Below are positions 1 to 9,107 of a stretch of DNA of 64,000 bases, one piece after another. The stretch comes from Planctomycetota bacterium (lineage in GTDB: Bacteria; Planctomycetota; Planctomycetia; Pirellulales; Pirellulaceae): contig QWPJ01000072.1 in the NCBI GenBank assembly GCA_003671195.1, positions 1-64,000 of the forward strand. Direction: 5' to 3'. Under the pieces are notes generated by a model. That model was not told the origin of the DNA and made no database searches. It worked only from the letters and a program-made list of their open reading frames with translations. Made by a program: the position numbers and the translations under genes. Numbering within the stretch: the stretch's first letter is position 1; every line of letters starts with the position of its first letter.

Positions 1-2928
1 ATCGAGACCCAGAGCATCGATGTTTTCAGCTAGGAAGCGGAGTGTCTGTGGGTCGCTCTTGTCGACCAAATCATCGATTTGATGGACAGGGAAGCTGCCC
101 AATGCCATGAGCACGCTTACGAGCCGAACCCGGGTTCCTGGGTGATCGGTTTGCATGAGCAACTTGCCGATTGGAGCAGCAACCGTTGCGACGTCCTTGC
201 GGCCGATCCAGCGGCTCAAAAGTGTTTGTTGTGCAAGATCGGATCTTGCGGAGTTTAGGCCAGCGATTTCACCGATCAACGCGAGGTCGTCTGTATCGGA
301 AAGGTTCTCGATGGTTCGGGGAGTGTAATCCGATTTTCGAATTCGGTAGATGCGACCGCGATCTTCCCCGGCTCGGACGTTGATCCGCCGCTGCCATTCT
401 TCGGGGATCCATTCGGGATGTTCGATCACGTAGCGGTACATATCGACGACCCACATCGTTCCGTCTGGAGCATTTTCGATACGGACGGGGCGAAACCATG
501 GGTCGCTGCTGCGTAGAAACTCGCTCTTGGAATCAGCGCCGATACGGTTGGCCGCCCAGGTGGCTCCGGAAGTTTTCAGGTCATAGCGTACGACGAGGTT
601 GTGGACAGGCTCGCAAACCAATGCAAAGCCTCGCATCTCTTCGCCTTGGCCCTCGCCTCGATTGATCACTGTGCTACAAGCCGAAGTGAAACGGTTGATC
701 GCATAGAGATCGTTGAATCGGTCGGCTTGTTGACTGAGCGGAAAAACCGGAGGAATGCTCGGTGGATTGGTAATCAACTGATACCGTCGTTTGGGCTTGT
801 ACCCACTGCGTTCGATCCAACGCTGGGGGTAGACATAATGGAACATCGGCAGGCTGTTTTCGTTGCCGAACCAATTCCCCACTTCATCGGTGGTTCGAAT
901 GTACTGCGTCACCCCCGACTCAAGACGCAGATCACCGGTATCGGGGTCGAGGCTCAAGTCGGATCCAGAGATCCTCATTGGTTTAGGGGGCTGTTTAGAG
1001 ACCAAACCGTTGCCTGTTACCGTCACAACATTGGCACCTCCCCCGGGTCCAAAATGCAACCGATGGTCCATTCCGTAGGTGAATCCATGGACTCGGTGCT
1101 GTGGATTTCCCTCGGGAAATCCCGTTACTAGCACTACCTTTTCATCGCATTTGCCATCACCATCGGTATCTCTGGCAAAGAAGATGTCCGGAGCGCAAGC
1201 GATGATCACACCATCGCGCCAAGCGTAGATGCCTGCGGGGTAATTCAGGCCATCGAGAAACATGGTGCTTTGATCCATCACACCATCACCGTCGGTGTCG
1301 ACCAAGGACTTGACACAACCAGTTTTCGGACCGCCAAGTGGGTAGTCTCCCATTTGGACCACCCAAACTTTACCGTCTTTCCCCCAAGCGATACCGACCG
1401 GATCGGTAACCAGCGGCTCGCTTGCAACGAGTTCAATGGTGTAACCTTCGGGAACTTCCATCGTTGCAAGAGATTGCTCGGGGCTTCGCGGTTGGTCGGC
1501 GGCCTGTTGCTGTTGGGTCAATTGCAAGACACGGTCGACGATTTTCTCCTCGGTTCCCGACTCCCATCGTCCTGGTTGACCGTAATAGAGCATCGAGCCA
1601 TCGACTTCGTAGCCTCCTTCGTCACGAACCCGTTCGCTTGCTACATACGCGAAGACATCATCGACATAGCCAGCTACCCAAACATTTGCGAATTGACTCA
1701 GTTCCTTTTCGAGCCGGATTTGATAATCGACAACGACTTCTCCCCCCATAAAGACCCAAGCTAGATCTTTGCCGAAGCTCCATAGGTGCACGGGTGCGGG
1801 ATAGGTCTCTGGAATCCGATCTTTGCGCGATAGCAGTTCGAGCCATTGGTTAGCAAAATTCCGTTCGTGAGCAGATCCACTTTTTTGCATCCCCTCGAGC
1901 GTCGCTTTGTTAGGACGTTGACTCGCTAGTGCGACCAAAACGAAAGCCGCATTGGTAGGCTTAGGCAATGCCTTGAGTTCATGACTTAGCACCTCTTGAA
2001 CCGAAGTGGCCATTTCGGCTCCGTGCTGTCGAGACAATTCGATCGTGCCACGCGGATTTGGATTCGCATCGGCACCGCATCCGATGATCGGCAAGGCGAT
2101 GCATCCGGGGTTCTTCTCTTCGAGAATGGATGCCGAAATCCCACCCCAGTCGCCACTGATCTTGTTGGCATCCGGAGAGATCGAGGTGCTATGGCAAGCG
2201 TATTGGTACGAGACGGCAAGGAGTTCTCCTGACATGTCCCGCACACGCAGGATGCGAACATTGCGATCGACCGGCCCCTGATCGACCGTTCCAATTCCTA
2301 CCCACTGTTTGTCCTTGAGCATTCTGCGGTTGATGGCAAACTCGGCCCTTCCGAGCCCATATTCGACCGTACCGGGCTTTAGGTTTGCGGCTGCATCGAG
2401 AACCGCCTTGGAGATCCCCTCGATGGTCTTTTGGGTCGTGCGTAGCATCGCCGCATTTTCCTCTTGGGACATCGGAACCCCGAAGAGGTTTGGGATCAAT
2501 CCGTCCAAGTGCGGAGCGGTATGGGAGTGGGTGGTGCAAAAGACGATGCGTGAACGCGGAATCTTGAGCGTTGGCAGAACTCGTTCGAGCACCCGCTCGG
2601 TCATCACCGCCGAGATACCGATCGCGTCGATCGAGACGATCACGAGTGCATCTTGGGTCGAAGAACCGGGAGAGAGGACCAAGGCTCTGGCGGACAAACG
2701 ATCCTCGATTCCTTGACTTGGAACCAACCGACTTGCATATCCACTCAATCGCACAGGCTCATCGGGTGTGATATCCACCTTGGAGGCACCGACGAACCAA
2801 GAAGTACTTTCAGGCTCTGTTGCGGCTAGTAGAGAGCATGGTGGAAATACCGGCCCAAGGTTCCACAGGAAGCACAAAGAAACCAACACGGGCAGAAAAC
2901 GCGTCGCAAGGATCAGGGCTTTCATCAT
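1..2928 (-). CDS. Neutral ceramidase-like domain fused to PVC-type membrane-bound dehydrogenase propeller (partial)
   Basis: An open frame runs from ATG at 2928 off the left edge, 976 codons so far. GAGG lies just upstream of the tandem ATG-ATG start. A hydrophobic N-terminus of about 36 residues looks like a signal peptide. Residues about 40-470 resemble the neutral/alkaline non-lysosomal ceramidase N-terminal domain: VDITPDEPVRLSGYASR, then a THSHTAP metal-site motif, then YQYACHSTS. From about residue 490 (MEVPEGYTIELVASEP) a second unit begins that matches the membrane-bound dehydrogenase beta-propeller of Planctomycetes, with DTDGDG calcium-type loops. The last visible part looks like HEAT-type helices. 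The heme c motif expected in this family would lie outside the window. A periplasmic or cell-surface hydrolase/dehydrogenase is inferred; the substrate is unknown. The two-domain reading is firm, the enzymatic activity is not. Confidence 0.85.
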   Translation of the reverse strand, partial: MMKALILATRFLPVLVSLCFLWNLGPVFPPCSLLAATEPESTSWFVGASKVDITPDEPVRLSGYASRLVPSQGIEDRLSARALVLSPGSSTQDALVIVSIDAIGISAVMTERVLERVLPTLKIPRSRIVFCTTHSHTAPHLDGLIPNLFGVPMSQEENAAMLRTTQKTIEGISKAVLDAAANLKPGTVEYGLGRAEFAINRRMLKDKQWVGIGTVDQGPVDRNVRILRVRDMSGELLAVSYQYACHSTSISPDANKISGDWGGISASILEEKNPGCIALPIIGCGADANPNPRGTIELSRQHGAEMATSVQEVLSHELKALPKPTNAAFVLVALASQRPNKATLEGMQKSGSAHERNFANQWLELLSRKDRIPETYPAPVHLWSFGKDLAWVFMGGEVVVDYQIRLEKELSQFANVWVAGYVDDVFAYVASERVRDEGGYEVDGSMLYYGQPGRWESGTEEKIVDRVLQLTQQQQAADQPRSPEQSLATMEVPEGYTIELVASEPLVTDPVGIAWGKDGKVWVVQMGDYPLGGPKTGCVKSLVDTDGDGVMDQSTMFLDGLNYPAGIYAWRDGVIIACAPDIFFARDTDGDGKCDEKVVLVTGFPEGNPQHRVHGFTYGMDHRLHFGPGGGANVVTVTGNGLVSKQPPKPMRISGSDLSLDPDTGDLRLESGVTQYIRTTDEVGNWFGNENSLPMFHYVYPQRWIERSGYKPKRRYQLITNPPSIPPVFPLSQQADRFNDLYAINRFTSACSTVINRGEGQGEEMRGFALVCEPVHNLVVRYDLKTSGATWAANRIGADSKSEFLRSSDPWFRPVRIENAPDGTMWVVDMYRYVIEHPEWIPEEWQRRINVRAGEDRGRIYRIRKSDYTPRTIENLSDTDDLALIGEIAGLNSARSDLAQQTLLSRWIGRKDVATVAAPIGKLLMQTDHPGTRVRLVSVLMALGSFPVHQIDDLVDKSDPQTLRFLAENIDALGLD

Positions 2929-3200
2929 TACCTCACAGGTTGGATAAGAACAGCAGCACGAATTATAACCGACGAAAAAGGGTCCGGGGGGATCCTATTG
3001 GAAAGGCTCTCCTGGAGATTTGCGGTTAAAAGAAGCTCTAAGAGACTTGGTCGGTACGACGTTCGTATACCATCCTCGAAAACCGCACAAATTTGGCCCG
3101 AACCGCCGGCAGTATTCCTTAGCGTGATGAAGGCCAATTTGTACAATCCGATCTGTCTGCTTTGTATTAGCGGCTATGTGTGGCGTTAAAAGCCGCACAG

Positions 3201-3345
3201 CCGGATCTCTACGGGAGATCTACTACGAAGCCGGATCTCTACGGGAGATCCACTACGAAGCCGGATCTCTACGGGAGATCCACTACAAAGCCGGATCTCT
3301 ACGGGAGATCTACTACGAAGCCGGATCTCTACGGGAGATCCACTA
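3201..3345. repeat. Five tandem 30-bp repeats, each containing a hairpin
   Basis: The units start at 3201, 3231, 3261, 3291 and 3321 and are nearly identical. Each carries the inverted repeat GATCTC-TACGG-GAGATC. In units 2, 3 and 5 the stem extends by one pair (GGATCTC/GAGATCC), while in units 1 and 4 the outer base differs. Variation is otherwise limited to one or two bases and to the final unit's end. There are no unique spacers, so this is not a CRISPR array. The array lies about 155 bp upstream of the uronate isomerase-like gene. A multi-site operator, a transcript structure, or simple replication slippage are all possible. Confidence 0.9.
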
Positions 3346-3414
3346 CTTTAACTGTGGTACGCCTTCGGCCTAAGAGCGAGTACAATCGTTCCGTCGATTT
3401 CGAGCGCGAGCACC

Positions 3415-3430
3415 GTCCGCCGCGGCGGAC
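3415..3430. promoter_or_regulatory. Perfect 16-bp palindrome upstream of the uronate isomerase-like gene
   Basis: GTCCGCCGCGGCGGAC reads identically on both strands and ends 71 bp before the ATG at 3502. A dimeric regulator site is a plausible reading, but no regulator gene lies nearby and the palindrome could be incidental in GC-rich sequence. Confidence 0.35.
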
Positions 3431-3501
3431 TGAGCACGAACACGACGAGGAGCCAGATCTCTCCCCCCCTGCCCTTTTGCCTGCTAGATACGAGTATTCC
3501 G

Positions 3502-4788
3502 ATGACTTTGACACATACTTTATTTGAAGCGCTCGACCGTGTCCCTTTGGTCGACCCGCATTCGCACATCGATCCGCGTTCACCAGCGTCGACGACCATC
3601 GCCGATTTGCTTGGATATCACTACTATACCGAGCTGGCACACAGTGCCGGGATGCCCCGCGAGAGAATTGAGGAGCCGGGGATTTCTCCTAAGGAGAAAG
3701 TAGCACGTTTGTTCGAGCATTTGCATCACATCGATCACTCGGTTCAATGGTCTTGGTTCGTCGAGCTATCGAGAGAGCTCTTCGGTTTCGAGGGGGATTG
3801 TATCGATCGGGGTAACTGGAGAGACCTTTACGATCTTGCCCTTAAAAAGATGTCTCAACCCGACTGGGAAGATCAGGTGCTGCGCAAAAGCCATGTTGAG
3901 CGGATTTTTCTGACGAATGATTTCGACGACCCACTCGATGATTTCGACACCCACCGCTATGTACCTTGTCTGCGTACCGACGACTTGGTTTTTAACTTAG
4001 CCCAGCCAGCGATCCGAGATCGCTTGGCCAGAGCGACGGGCGTTTCCGTCGGAACACTCAAGGACTTGCAAAGCGCGATCGGTTCGTTGTTTACCCATTT
4101 CAAGCAGAATCAGGTTCGAGCTTGTGCGATCTCGCTTCCACCTTGGTTTGCACCGCGAGCCATAGCCACCGATGATGAATCGGCCCAAGTCGCCTTGAAA
4201 CGTCTAGTCGCGGCCCAAGATCCATCGCAGGCCGATCGAGAAACGATCGCCTACTGGGTTTTCTGGCGATTGGCCGAGTTTTGTGATGACATGAAATTGC
4301 CGTTCGACCTGATGATTGGGGTGAATCGCAAGGTATATCCGGGAGGAGTCTACCAAGGGCAGGACTTGTATGATTCGCGATGGTCGATGATCCAGTACAG
4401 CGCGTTGTTCAACGCATTTCCGAGGGTGAAGTTTCCGATCTCGGTACTCGCTTCGGTCAGCAATCAAGAGCTTGTCGACTACGCTTGGATTTTTCCCAAT
4501 GTGATTGCAAACGGGCATTGGTGGTATAGCAACACCCCAACGTTCATTCGCCACGACTTGCAAGCCCGAATCGATGCGATTCCCAGGAACAAGATCATCG
4601 GTTACTACAGCGACGCTTATAAACTCGAATTCATCCTTCCGAAGTACCGCATGTACAAGCGCATTCTAGCGCAAGTACTTGGTGAAACGATCGTCAAGCA
4701 GCATGGCCGTTCCGAGTCGTTTGCGATCGATTTAGGGACACAGATCTTGCGGGGAAATGTCGATTCAATTTTCTTCGATCAAGAGTGA
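3502..4788 (+). CDS. Uronate (glucuronate) isomerase-family protein
   Basis: The 428-residue product begins near PLVDPHSHIDP (residues 15-25), a metal-binding HxH site as in amidohydrolase-fold uronate isomerases (UxaC), which interconvert glucuronate and fructuronate or galacturonate and tagaturonate. Further family-like signs are the internal TNDFDDPL segment (compare TTDDP in UxaC) and a C-terminal YSDAYKLEFILPKYRMYKRIL segment that parallels the TDSRSFLSYPRHEYFRR region. It is shorter than typical UxaC (about 470) and divergent, so it may use another uronate or act as a related hydrolase. It is cytoplasmic with no signal peptide. It stands alone, divergent from the ceramidase fusion and convergent with the next gene. 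Confidence 0.7.
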   Translation: MTLTHTLFEALDRVPLVDPHSHIDPRSPASTTIADLLGYHYYTELAHSAGMPRERIEEPGISPKEKVARLFEHLHHIDHSVQWSWFVELSRELFGFEGDCIDRGNWRDLYDLALKKMSQPDWEDQVLRKSHVERIFLTNDFDDPLDDFDTHRYVPCLRTDDLVFNLAQPAIRDRLARATGVSVGTLKDLQSAIGSLFTHFKQNQVRACAISLPPWFAPRAIATDDESAQVALKRLVAAQDPSQADRETIAYWVFWRLAEFCDDMKLPFDLMIGVNRKVYPGGVYQGQDLYDSRWSMIQYSALFNAFPRVKFPISVLASVSNQELVDYAWIFPNVIANGHWWYSNTPTFIRHDLQARIDAIPRNKIIGYYSDAYKLEFILPKYRMYKRILAQVLGETIVKQHGRSESFAIDLGTQILRGNVDSIFFDQE

Positions 4789-4803
4789 TCCGGCAGGGTT
4801 CGT

Positions 4804-5767
4804 TTAGGTTTCGAAATGGGTATCGTCTTGAAAACACCCGTCGATCCCTAAGCGGTATTGGAAGGAATCGAACTGATCGATGTATCGATCCGTACTGCTG
4901 TGGACATGCTCGGCTTCGGTGATGAACCGTAGATTTCCATCCGGGTATACATCGTGCTTGATAAGAACCCTTTCGTAGAGTTCTTGCGGTGAGCCGTAGC
5001 ATATCAGGAGCTTGTGTTCATCGAACTGAATTTCTTGCTTGCGCTGCGGGTTAACCACAGCGATCCCCGTACATCCGTCATTCAAAAGGATGTCCTCGAA
5101 TTCGTACAATAGGCTTGAGAGAACCGGTACATCGATATGCTCTCGAATGAAATCCTGATGCTCACCGGTATCGCCATGATGACTGGTCTCAAGAACGACG
5201 TTGACGACATCGCCGAGGCAACCGACGAGGTCGACAAACAGGTCGAATAATCGCTCACGCGATGCTGAGGCGAGGATCACTGGAACTCGGGTTTTGGAAT
5301 CTGGGTCGCAGTACTCATCGTGTCGATAGCCTTGACGCGGGACAATCTGCATATTGTACGATGGACGAATCGCGTCGGTCAGTTCGAAGGTGCCATAGCG
5401 AGCACGTTCCATGTGCGCCTCGAGTTCGTCAGGCGAAAGGGATGCAAAACTCGAAGTTGGGGTCGATCGAGACTCGCTGAAATTGCGTTTGTTCTGACCG
5501 GAACGAAAGCCTGGGAAGCCCATGATGATTTAACGATTTGGAGATGGAGTGGTCATCCGGGTCGTCGAAACTTGAATCGAACTCGCCCGGAATATCCAAA
5601 AATAGGTCAGGCTCGTCCGCAAAGCACACAAAGTCCGTAAATTCTCGATCTTTTCTGTTCGTTGCGATCGCTACGACCCGAACAGCACGAATCTTAGATC
5701 CAAGAGTAAGATCCCAATGGTTGGAGTCCCCAATGGATGGGCTTCGATAAGGATTCGTGGTTCGAAT
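4804..5767 (-). pseudogene. Conserved-looking unknown protein, apparently frameshifted and without a normal start
   Basis: An ATG at 5523 opens a clean 239-codon frame to 4804 (motifs AIRPSYNMQIVPRQGYRHDEY, VNVVLETSHHGD, EDILLNDGCTGIAV, FDEHKLLICYG, RFITEAEHVHSS). However, the minus strand from 5767 to about 5525 also reads like coding sequence in a different frame: NPYRSPS near its start, then IRAVRVVAIATNRKDREFTD and VCFADEPDLFLDIPGEFDSS. Joining the two needs a one-base shift near 5520-5560. No ATG, GTG or TTG lies between the stop at 5768-5770 and the GTG at 5627-5629, so the long form would need a rare start such as ATT. Either the gene is decaying, the sequence carries a one-base error, or only the 239-codon part is translated. 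Function unknown. Confidence 0.55.
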
Positions 5768-5805
5768 TCAAGCCGATTTCCCACAGCGTTCGAAAGCCCA
5801 CGACG

Positions 5806-7656
5806 ATGACCGACAGCCGTTTGCACCCACTCGGATCCTTGGTTCTGGGTTTGCGTATTTTGGGTTTGCGTGTTTTGGGCCCCTCTGTCCTTGCCGTGTG
5901 CTTCCTTCCCATAGCAGGGTGCGATTCCAGCCCAGATCGCTCCGAGGGAAACGACGCTCGAACCTCCGCATCCCGCGAGAAACTTGTCCTCGATATCGGA
6001 CTCCCCACGGTAGCAGCACCGGGTGAAGCAACGCCCCCGGTGATCCCCGACCCGTCCGAAACGTCGGCTACGAACCCAACGGGCGACGTAAGTAACCCAC
6101 AGACCGACACGGCCTTAGCCTCTGAGAGTCCACTGCAATCGGACGTAGGAGGGGGGTGGATCGATTCGGGGAGTTTGCCTAACTTGCAGTGGGAGATTAT
6201 CTATTTGGGGAATCGTCCTGTCGGTTACACACGACGAAGCATCGAGATAGCGAGTCCAAAGCGAGTCGAGCAATTTGGGGATTTCAAGGACACGAAGTCC
6301 GTTACGCTGGTGTGCCTGGAGGCCGAAAGCCGTATTCGGATAAGTCGCAAGAGTTCCGATCCGATCGAACAAACGGTTTTTCTAAGGACTCTTGAGAAGC
6401 TCGATGGTGAACTCTTAGGTATCGAGGGGAACATCGACACAGGAGTTGTCAAGCGAAAATTCACCGGTAATGTCCGGGACGGTGCGTTGAATATTCAAAG
6501 TACAGAAGATCGAGTTGTTTCGAGCAACAGCGTTCCGTGGGATCCGAGTTATCGAGGCCCATTTGCCATTGAGCAATCGCTGCGTAAGTCGCCGATGCAG
6601 CTTAAGGAAGTCCGTGTCGTGAGGTATCTCGATCCCTTTCAAATGGCAGTGACAGAAAGTTCACTCGAGGGACTTTCCGAGGGCCAGACCGTAGATTTCG
6701 AAGGTCAGTTCGCCGACCGACTTGAGATTGAGAATCGTTCGACTACCCAGGGCCGCACGTCGAGTTCCTTGCTCTGGACGGATCGTAGCGGGATTGTCCG
6801 CAAGTCGTACACCGCTGGTTTGGACCGCCTGTCTTTTGACTGCGATCCTGTCACAGCACGGTATGTGATTTCCAAGGAGGAATTCGATGCGTCGATGTTC
6901 AAGGATCTTCCGCTTCTGGGGTCCTTTGCGAAGCTTCCCGATGCGCAGCAAGGGGGGTTCCGTATCGCCTCAGAATTGTTGCGACCCGACGGATCGATCA
7001 GCAGCAAAACCAATCAGATCGTGGAGAGAGTGAACGAAAAAACATGGGATGTCCAGGTCCGTTTGGTGTCCGAGGATGGGGTTCAAGACACTGCCGACTT
7101 GCCCGGGCCGGACGCATTGGCATCTACGGGAGTGATCGATTGGAAGGAGCCAACAATCCAGCGGTGGCTCTCCTCGCAGATTGCAGCTAGCGATTCCTCG
7201 GCGAGTACAGGTTCGAATACTCAAAGCCAGCAGCGGCAAGTCCTTGCAGCAAAGACGCGAGCTTGGATATCGAAGAACGTCGGTCGTACCGATCTCGACC
7301 GCACTCTCCAAACGGCGACGAGCACCTTGAGGAATCGCAAAGGGGATGCAATGGACCAAGCGATCTTGCTGACGGGTGCCCTGCGTGGTTTGTCGATCCC
7401 AGCGCGCGTAGCGATCGGGTTCCGGGCAGAACCTTCGAGTATCCGACCGACCTATCAACTTCATCTTTGGGTGGAATACCACGATTCGATCCGTTGGATT
7501 CCGATCGATTCATTCCTCGAGACCGATACGGTTCCCATCGATCGAATTAAGATAACCGAGTCGACGATGCCGTCGCTCAACGCCTATGAGCCAATCCTCA
7601 CCGCGATTCGATTGACAACCGATATGGAACTTACGGCCAGGACCCGGAAACCGTGA
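5806..7656 (+). CDS. Lipoprotein with transglutaminase-like fold lacking the catalytic cysteine
   Basis: The ATG at 5806 is preferred over the upstream ATG at 5737 because it places a lipoprotein signal (hydrophobic run ending LPIAGC) at the N-terminus and avoids overlap with the divergent gene. The product is about 616 residues. Residues about 480-575 follow the transglutaminase-like core: KGDAMDQAILLTGALRG, IPARVAIGF, LHLWVEYHD, WIPIDSF. The His (553) and Asp (568) of the catalytic triad are present, but the Cys position is Ala515 (codon GCA) in a GDA motif where active members have GDC. It is therefore probably a binding or structural protein, not a protease or amidase. The N-terminal two thirds are unrecognised. 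The stop overlaps the next gene's GTG (GTGA), indicating an operon. Confidence 0.75.
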   Translation: MTDSRLHPLGSLVLGLRILGLRVLGPSVLAVCFLPIAGCDSSPDRSEGNDARTSASREKLVLDIGLPTVAAPGEATPPVIPDPSETSATNPTGDVSNPQTDTALASESPLQSDVGGGWIDSGSLPNLQWEIIYLGNRPVGYTRRSIEIASPKRVEQFGDFKDTKSVTLVCLEAESRIRISRKSSDPIEQTVFLRTLEKLDGELLGIEGNIDTGVVKRKFTGNVRDGALNIQSTEDRVVSSNSVPWDPSYRGPFAIEQSLRKSPMQLKEVRVVRYLDPFQMAVTESSLEGLSEGQTVDFEGQFADRLEIENRSTTQGRTSSSLLWTDRSGIVRKSYTAGLDRLSFDCDPVTARYVISKEEFDASMFKDLPLLGSFAKLPDAQQGGFRIASELLRPDGSISSKTNQIVERVNEKTWDVQVRLVSEDGVQDTADLPGPDALASTGVIDWKEPTIQRWLSSQIAASDSSASTGSNTQSQQRQVLAAKTRAWISKNVGRTDLDRTLQTATSTLRNRKGDAMDQAILLTGALRGLSIPARVAIGFRAEPSSIRPTYQLHLWVEYHDSIRWIPIDSFLETDTVPIDRIKITESTMPSLNAYEPILTAIRLTTDMELTARTRKP

Positions 7657-9107
7657 GCGTCGAGAAGATCGACATCAAATTCGTTCGAAGATCGACCGCT
7701 GCAATCGTTGTCTTTGCAATCGCACTGAGGATCGTTGCAGCATTGGTATGGCAATCGCAGTGCAGCTTGCACGACACGACTTTGAAGTTCGGGGACAGCC
7801 ATTCGTATTGGACCATCGCCTCGAATTTAGCCCTTGAAGGTCGATACCAATACGGAAGCGATCAGTCCAGGATATTTCGATCCCCGGCATACCCCTTATT
7901 TCTAGCTCCGTTCGCCTGGAGCGAACGTTGGTTTTCCGATCAGAGCGCACAAGCTCCTTTTGTACTCGGTGCGAGAATCGCTGGGTGCCTCCTAGGTGGG
8001 CTTGCCGTCTGGATCATGATGCGATGGACAAGGAGCATCGCCGGGACCGCCTCCGGTATATTCGCTGGACTTTTGGCGGCGACCTATTGCGGTGCTGTGG
8101 GCATGAGCATCTTTGTATTGAGCGAGGCGGTGGCCACCCCACTTATGGTCTTATCATGCTGGATGCTTTGGCGTTCGACTCTGAGGAATCCAGATCCCGA
8201 CGGTTCGCATTTCTGGACCTCCCAGCGATGGCTTGCGACTGCCTATTCGGCTTTTGCGTTGGGGTTGGCATGTTTAGCAAGACCAAGTTGGGGGCTCTGG
8301 CCAGGGTTAGCTTTGCCGCTCGTTGCGTTTGCTAGCAATAGGCAAGAGTTATTTTTTTGGAGAAACTGGTTGTTGCAGGGAATGTTTTTTTTCGGAATCA
8401 TGTGTTGTGTGATGGCCCCGTGGTGGGTACGAAACTATGCGATTACCGGAAAGTTTGTACCTTCGACGCTCCAGGTGGGTGCGAGTTTGTACGATGGGTG
8501 GCACCCAGGAGCTAGTGGTTCGAGCGATGAAAACATGGCGTTTTCGATCGAGGCGATGCAACGAATCCTTCGAGAAGAAGCATTGCTAGCAAATGATCCC
8601 TCCGAGGTCGAATCGACGTTGGAGTGGCGGATTGACCGGCGGTTGCATCAGGAGGCTTGGGGCTGGGCGCGTGAAAATCCATCTGACGCTCTTCGTCTAG
8701 GATTGATAAAGTTTCAGAAGACTTGGTGGCCATTTCCTACGGCGCGTGAATTGTCGAATCCCATGGTTGTGCTCTGGGAGGCTGGCAGTTACCTGTTCAT
8801 TTTGATCATGAGTGCCGTGGGATTGTGGAGCTTGCGTGCAGACTGCAGGCGATGGACCGAGGCATGTTGGTTCATCGCACCTTGCGTTTACTTAGCATTG
8901 CTTCACATGGTCTTCGTCGGATCGGTGCGCTACAGGCAACCGGGAGTGTTGATATTGTGTGGTTTGGCTGGAATTGGCCTGAGTGCCGCTTGGACTAGAT
9001 TCATCGTTCGAGCCCCTGTGGGGCCAATCCCTAGAGCAGAGTCGAGTACGGATCGAGCAGGAAACGGAACGGATGCCGTCGGAAGCAGAGCCTTTAAAAA
9101 AAGCTGA
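7653..9107 (+). CDS. GT-C fold (GT39/PMT-like) membrane glycosyltransferase
   Basis: A GTG start overlaps the preceding stop by four bases. The 484-residue product has about ten hydrophobic segments. After the first membrane segment comes FGDSHSYWTIASNLALEG with an acidic residue in the first extracytoplasmic loop, then RSPAYPLFLAPF, both typical of GT-C transferases that use polyprenyl-phosphate sugars (PMT_2-type). The reaction would be transfer of a sugar to a protein or lipid on the outer face of the cytoplasmic membrane; the acceptor is unknown. The gene sits between a pseudo-transglutaminase lipoprotein and an AsmA-like protein, which suggests an envelope role. Confidence 0.75.
   Translation: MSVEKIDIKFVRRSTAAIVVFAIALRIVAALVWQSQCSLHDTTLKFGDSHSYWTIASNLALEGRYQYGSDQSRIFRSPAYPLFLAPFAWSERWFSDQSAQAPFVLGARIAGCLLGGLAVWIMMRWTRSIAGTASGIFAGLLAATYCGAVGMSIFVLSEAVATPLMVLSCWMLWRSTLRNPDPDGSHFWTSQRWLATAYSAFALGLACLARPSWGLWPGLALPLVAFASNRQELFFWRNWLLQGMFFFGIMCCVMAPWWVRNYAITGKFVPSTLQVGASLYDGWHPGASGSSDENMAFSIEAMQRILREEALLANDPSEVESTLEWRIDRRLHQEAWGWARENPSDALRLGLIKFQKTWWPFPTARELSNPMVVLWEAGSYLFILIMSAVGLWSLRADCRRWTEACWFIAPCVYLALLHMVFVGSVRYRQPGVLILCGLAGIGLSAAWTRFIVRAPVGPIPRAESSTDRAGNGTDAVGSRAFKKS

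Larger units (their letters stand above)
2929..3501. other. Intergenic region between divergent genes, with repeats
   Basis: These 573 bases separate two divergent start codons, so both promoters should lie here. No credible gene was found; the small open frames inside arise from the tandem repeat. The region holds a possible hairpin near 3169-3197 (arms GCGGCT and AGCCGC), five 30-bp tandem repeats, and a perfect 16-bp palindrome. No convincing sigma-70 boxes were picked out by eye. Confidence 0.6.

Noticed and set aside
601-1131. 176-codon plus-strand ORF
   Set aside because: Antisense to the ceramidase/dehydrogenase fusion, which reads through in one frame with family motifs.
3201-3345. 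CRISPR array
   Set aside because: The 30-bp units are directly adjacent with no unique spacers and no cas genes are in the window.
5694-6110. 138-codon minus-strand ORF
   Set aside because: It lies opposite the lipoprotein signal and N-terminal region of the 5806-7656 gene and has low-complexity composition.
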